Assembly (NCBI RefSeq): GCF_964355755.1 | Contig: NC_092675.1 | Location: forward strand, 3,136,312-3,200,311 | Source: Antedon mediterranea | Lineage: Eukaryota; Echinodermata; Crinoidea; Comatulida; Antedonidae | Reading direction: 5' to 3' | Length of the DNA: 64,000 nucleotides | Shown: positions 63,233-64,000 of the stretch, piece by piece | Position numbering within the stretch: the first letter of the stretch is position 1 | Layout: every line of letters starts with the position of its first letter | Program-made: the position numbers and the translations under genes | The notes under the pieces: generated by a model | What the model saw: only the letters and a program-made list of their open reading frames with translations | Database searches by the model: none | Told to the model about the DNA's origin: nothing

Positions 63233-64000
63233 TATAAAACCCTGATATATAACAAACTAAAGTAAGAATACAAACAAATCTAACCTATACATTTTCATAA
63301 AACTTGCTGCTTAGGTCTAAATACCTTTGAAATTGGAAAGATTCAACTAGTAGATAAGTATAGAATAATGATTGATTCACTAAATATAGGTCAAAATACG
63401 ATTATCAAAAGTGACAAAAATCTTGTTAAAAGAAAGATTGGCATAATTCTACATTGTGATCGGCATACATACACACAGATTGATAATAATTAACCGAAAT
63501 ACGTAATATGCCAATTACTGTAGCCTATATTTTCAGCGGTAAAGTGTTACGCCTGCTCCGACACCAATTTCCGCTTTACATCTTTCTACGCGCTAATAAT
63601 AATAGGCCTACACAAAAGACCCATAGATAATACGCCGTGATTGGGAAGATACCAAGTATAAAAGTACTATTTTCACAAACCTTAAGGCTATGGATAATGA
63701 ATGGTATTTAGCGGACATTTTTTTGTGTGAATCCCGAATGCAATCTTTGCCAACTATTATCATCACACTTGTGTAAAAATAATAGAGAACTAGGCAAGGG
63801 TCAGGAAAACAATGATGAGGGTCTCAACAACTGTTCTTTGTTATGATGCAAGCCTACACAACCATTCATTGACGATTGACTTACATTTTAATGGAATTTC
63901 CATGTATACCAAGAAATACAATTATGCCTACGTCAGATGTTTCTGTACTTTATTACATAGGTAATATCATATAGGAGATTCACCCGGTCATGCTGAATGT

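Overview
This is animal (metazoan) nuclear DNA, AT-rich and dominated by introns and transposable elements. It is not prokaryotic: there are no operons, and the only well-supported protein is encoded by short exons with GT/AG borders. Dense short palindromes (TAGGCCTA, TACTGTAC-type strings), tRNA-type SINEs and non-LTR retrotransposon tails suggest a marine invertebrate, perhaps an echinoderm or another non-vertebrate deuterostome. That placement is inference and weak.

The one gene I can identify with confidence is mitochondrial ribosomal protein S11 (MRPS11, uS11m) on the minus strand. Six exons at 30963-31173, 21934-22055, 10820-10851, 8389-8463, 7343-7408 and 2220-2327 join in one open frame. 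They end in the diagnostic uS11 C-terminus, followed by a polyadenylation signal near 2102-2107. A first exon at 47160-47178 (six codons plus one base) fits the required phase and has a YY1-like motif over the ATG, but its splice donor is weak. With it the protein is 210 residues and the gene spans about 45 kb, of which about 1.4% is coding.

The introns, and the region upstream of the gene (about 47.2-64 kb), are a dense collection of mobile-element relics. Several short terminal-inverted-repeat families recur: A begins GGGCCTGTTTCTGCTGC, B begins AGCGTGGTTCCCACTAG, C begins AGCTCTGTCTACACTATC, E begins AGCCGATTTTCCACTAG, and F begins TGCACTTTTCAATTG. In the cleaner copies each is flanked by a 3-bp TAA or TTA target duplication, as expected for PIF/Harbinger-type transposition. 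One family-A copy (41579-42404) still contains a degenerate Myb/SANT-like DNA-binding domain, which ties that family to Harbinger elements. There is also a hAT-like element with an approximate 8-bp duplication, a TA-flanked mariner-like element, a large fold-back element, non-LTR retrotransposon fragments and SINEs. Tandem repeats with units of 15, 24, 28, 51, 55, 58 and about 122 bp complete the picture.

Notable points are a duplicated copy of the exon 3 splice-donor border about 270 bp downstream of the real one, a family-A element ending about 25 bp from the exon 6 donor, three family-B elements placed end to end, and a 51-bp satellite built from two palindromes. Between about 47.3 and 64 kb I found no gene I can name; a possible first coding exon on the plus strand at 54890-54958 is weakly supported.
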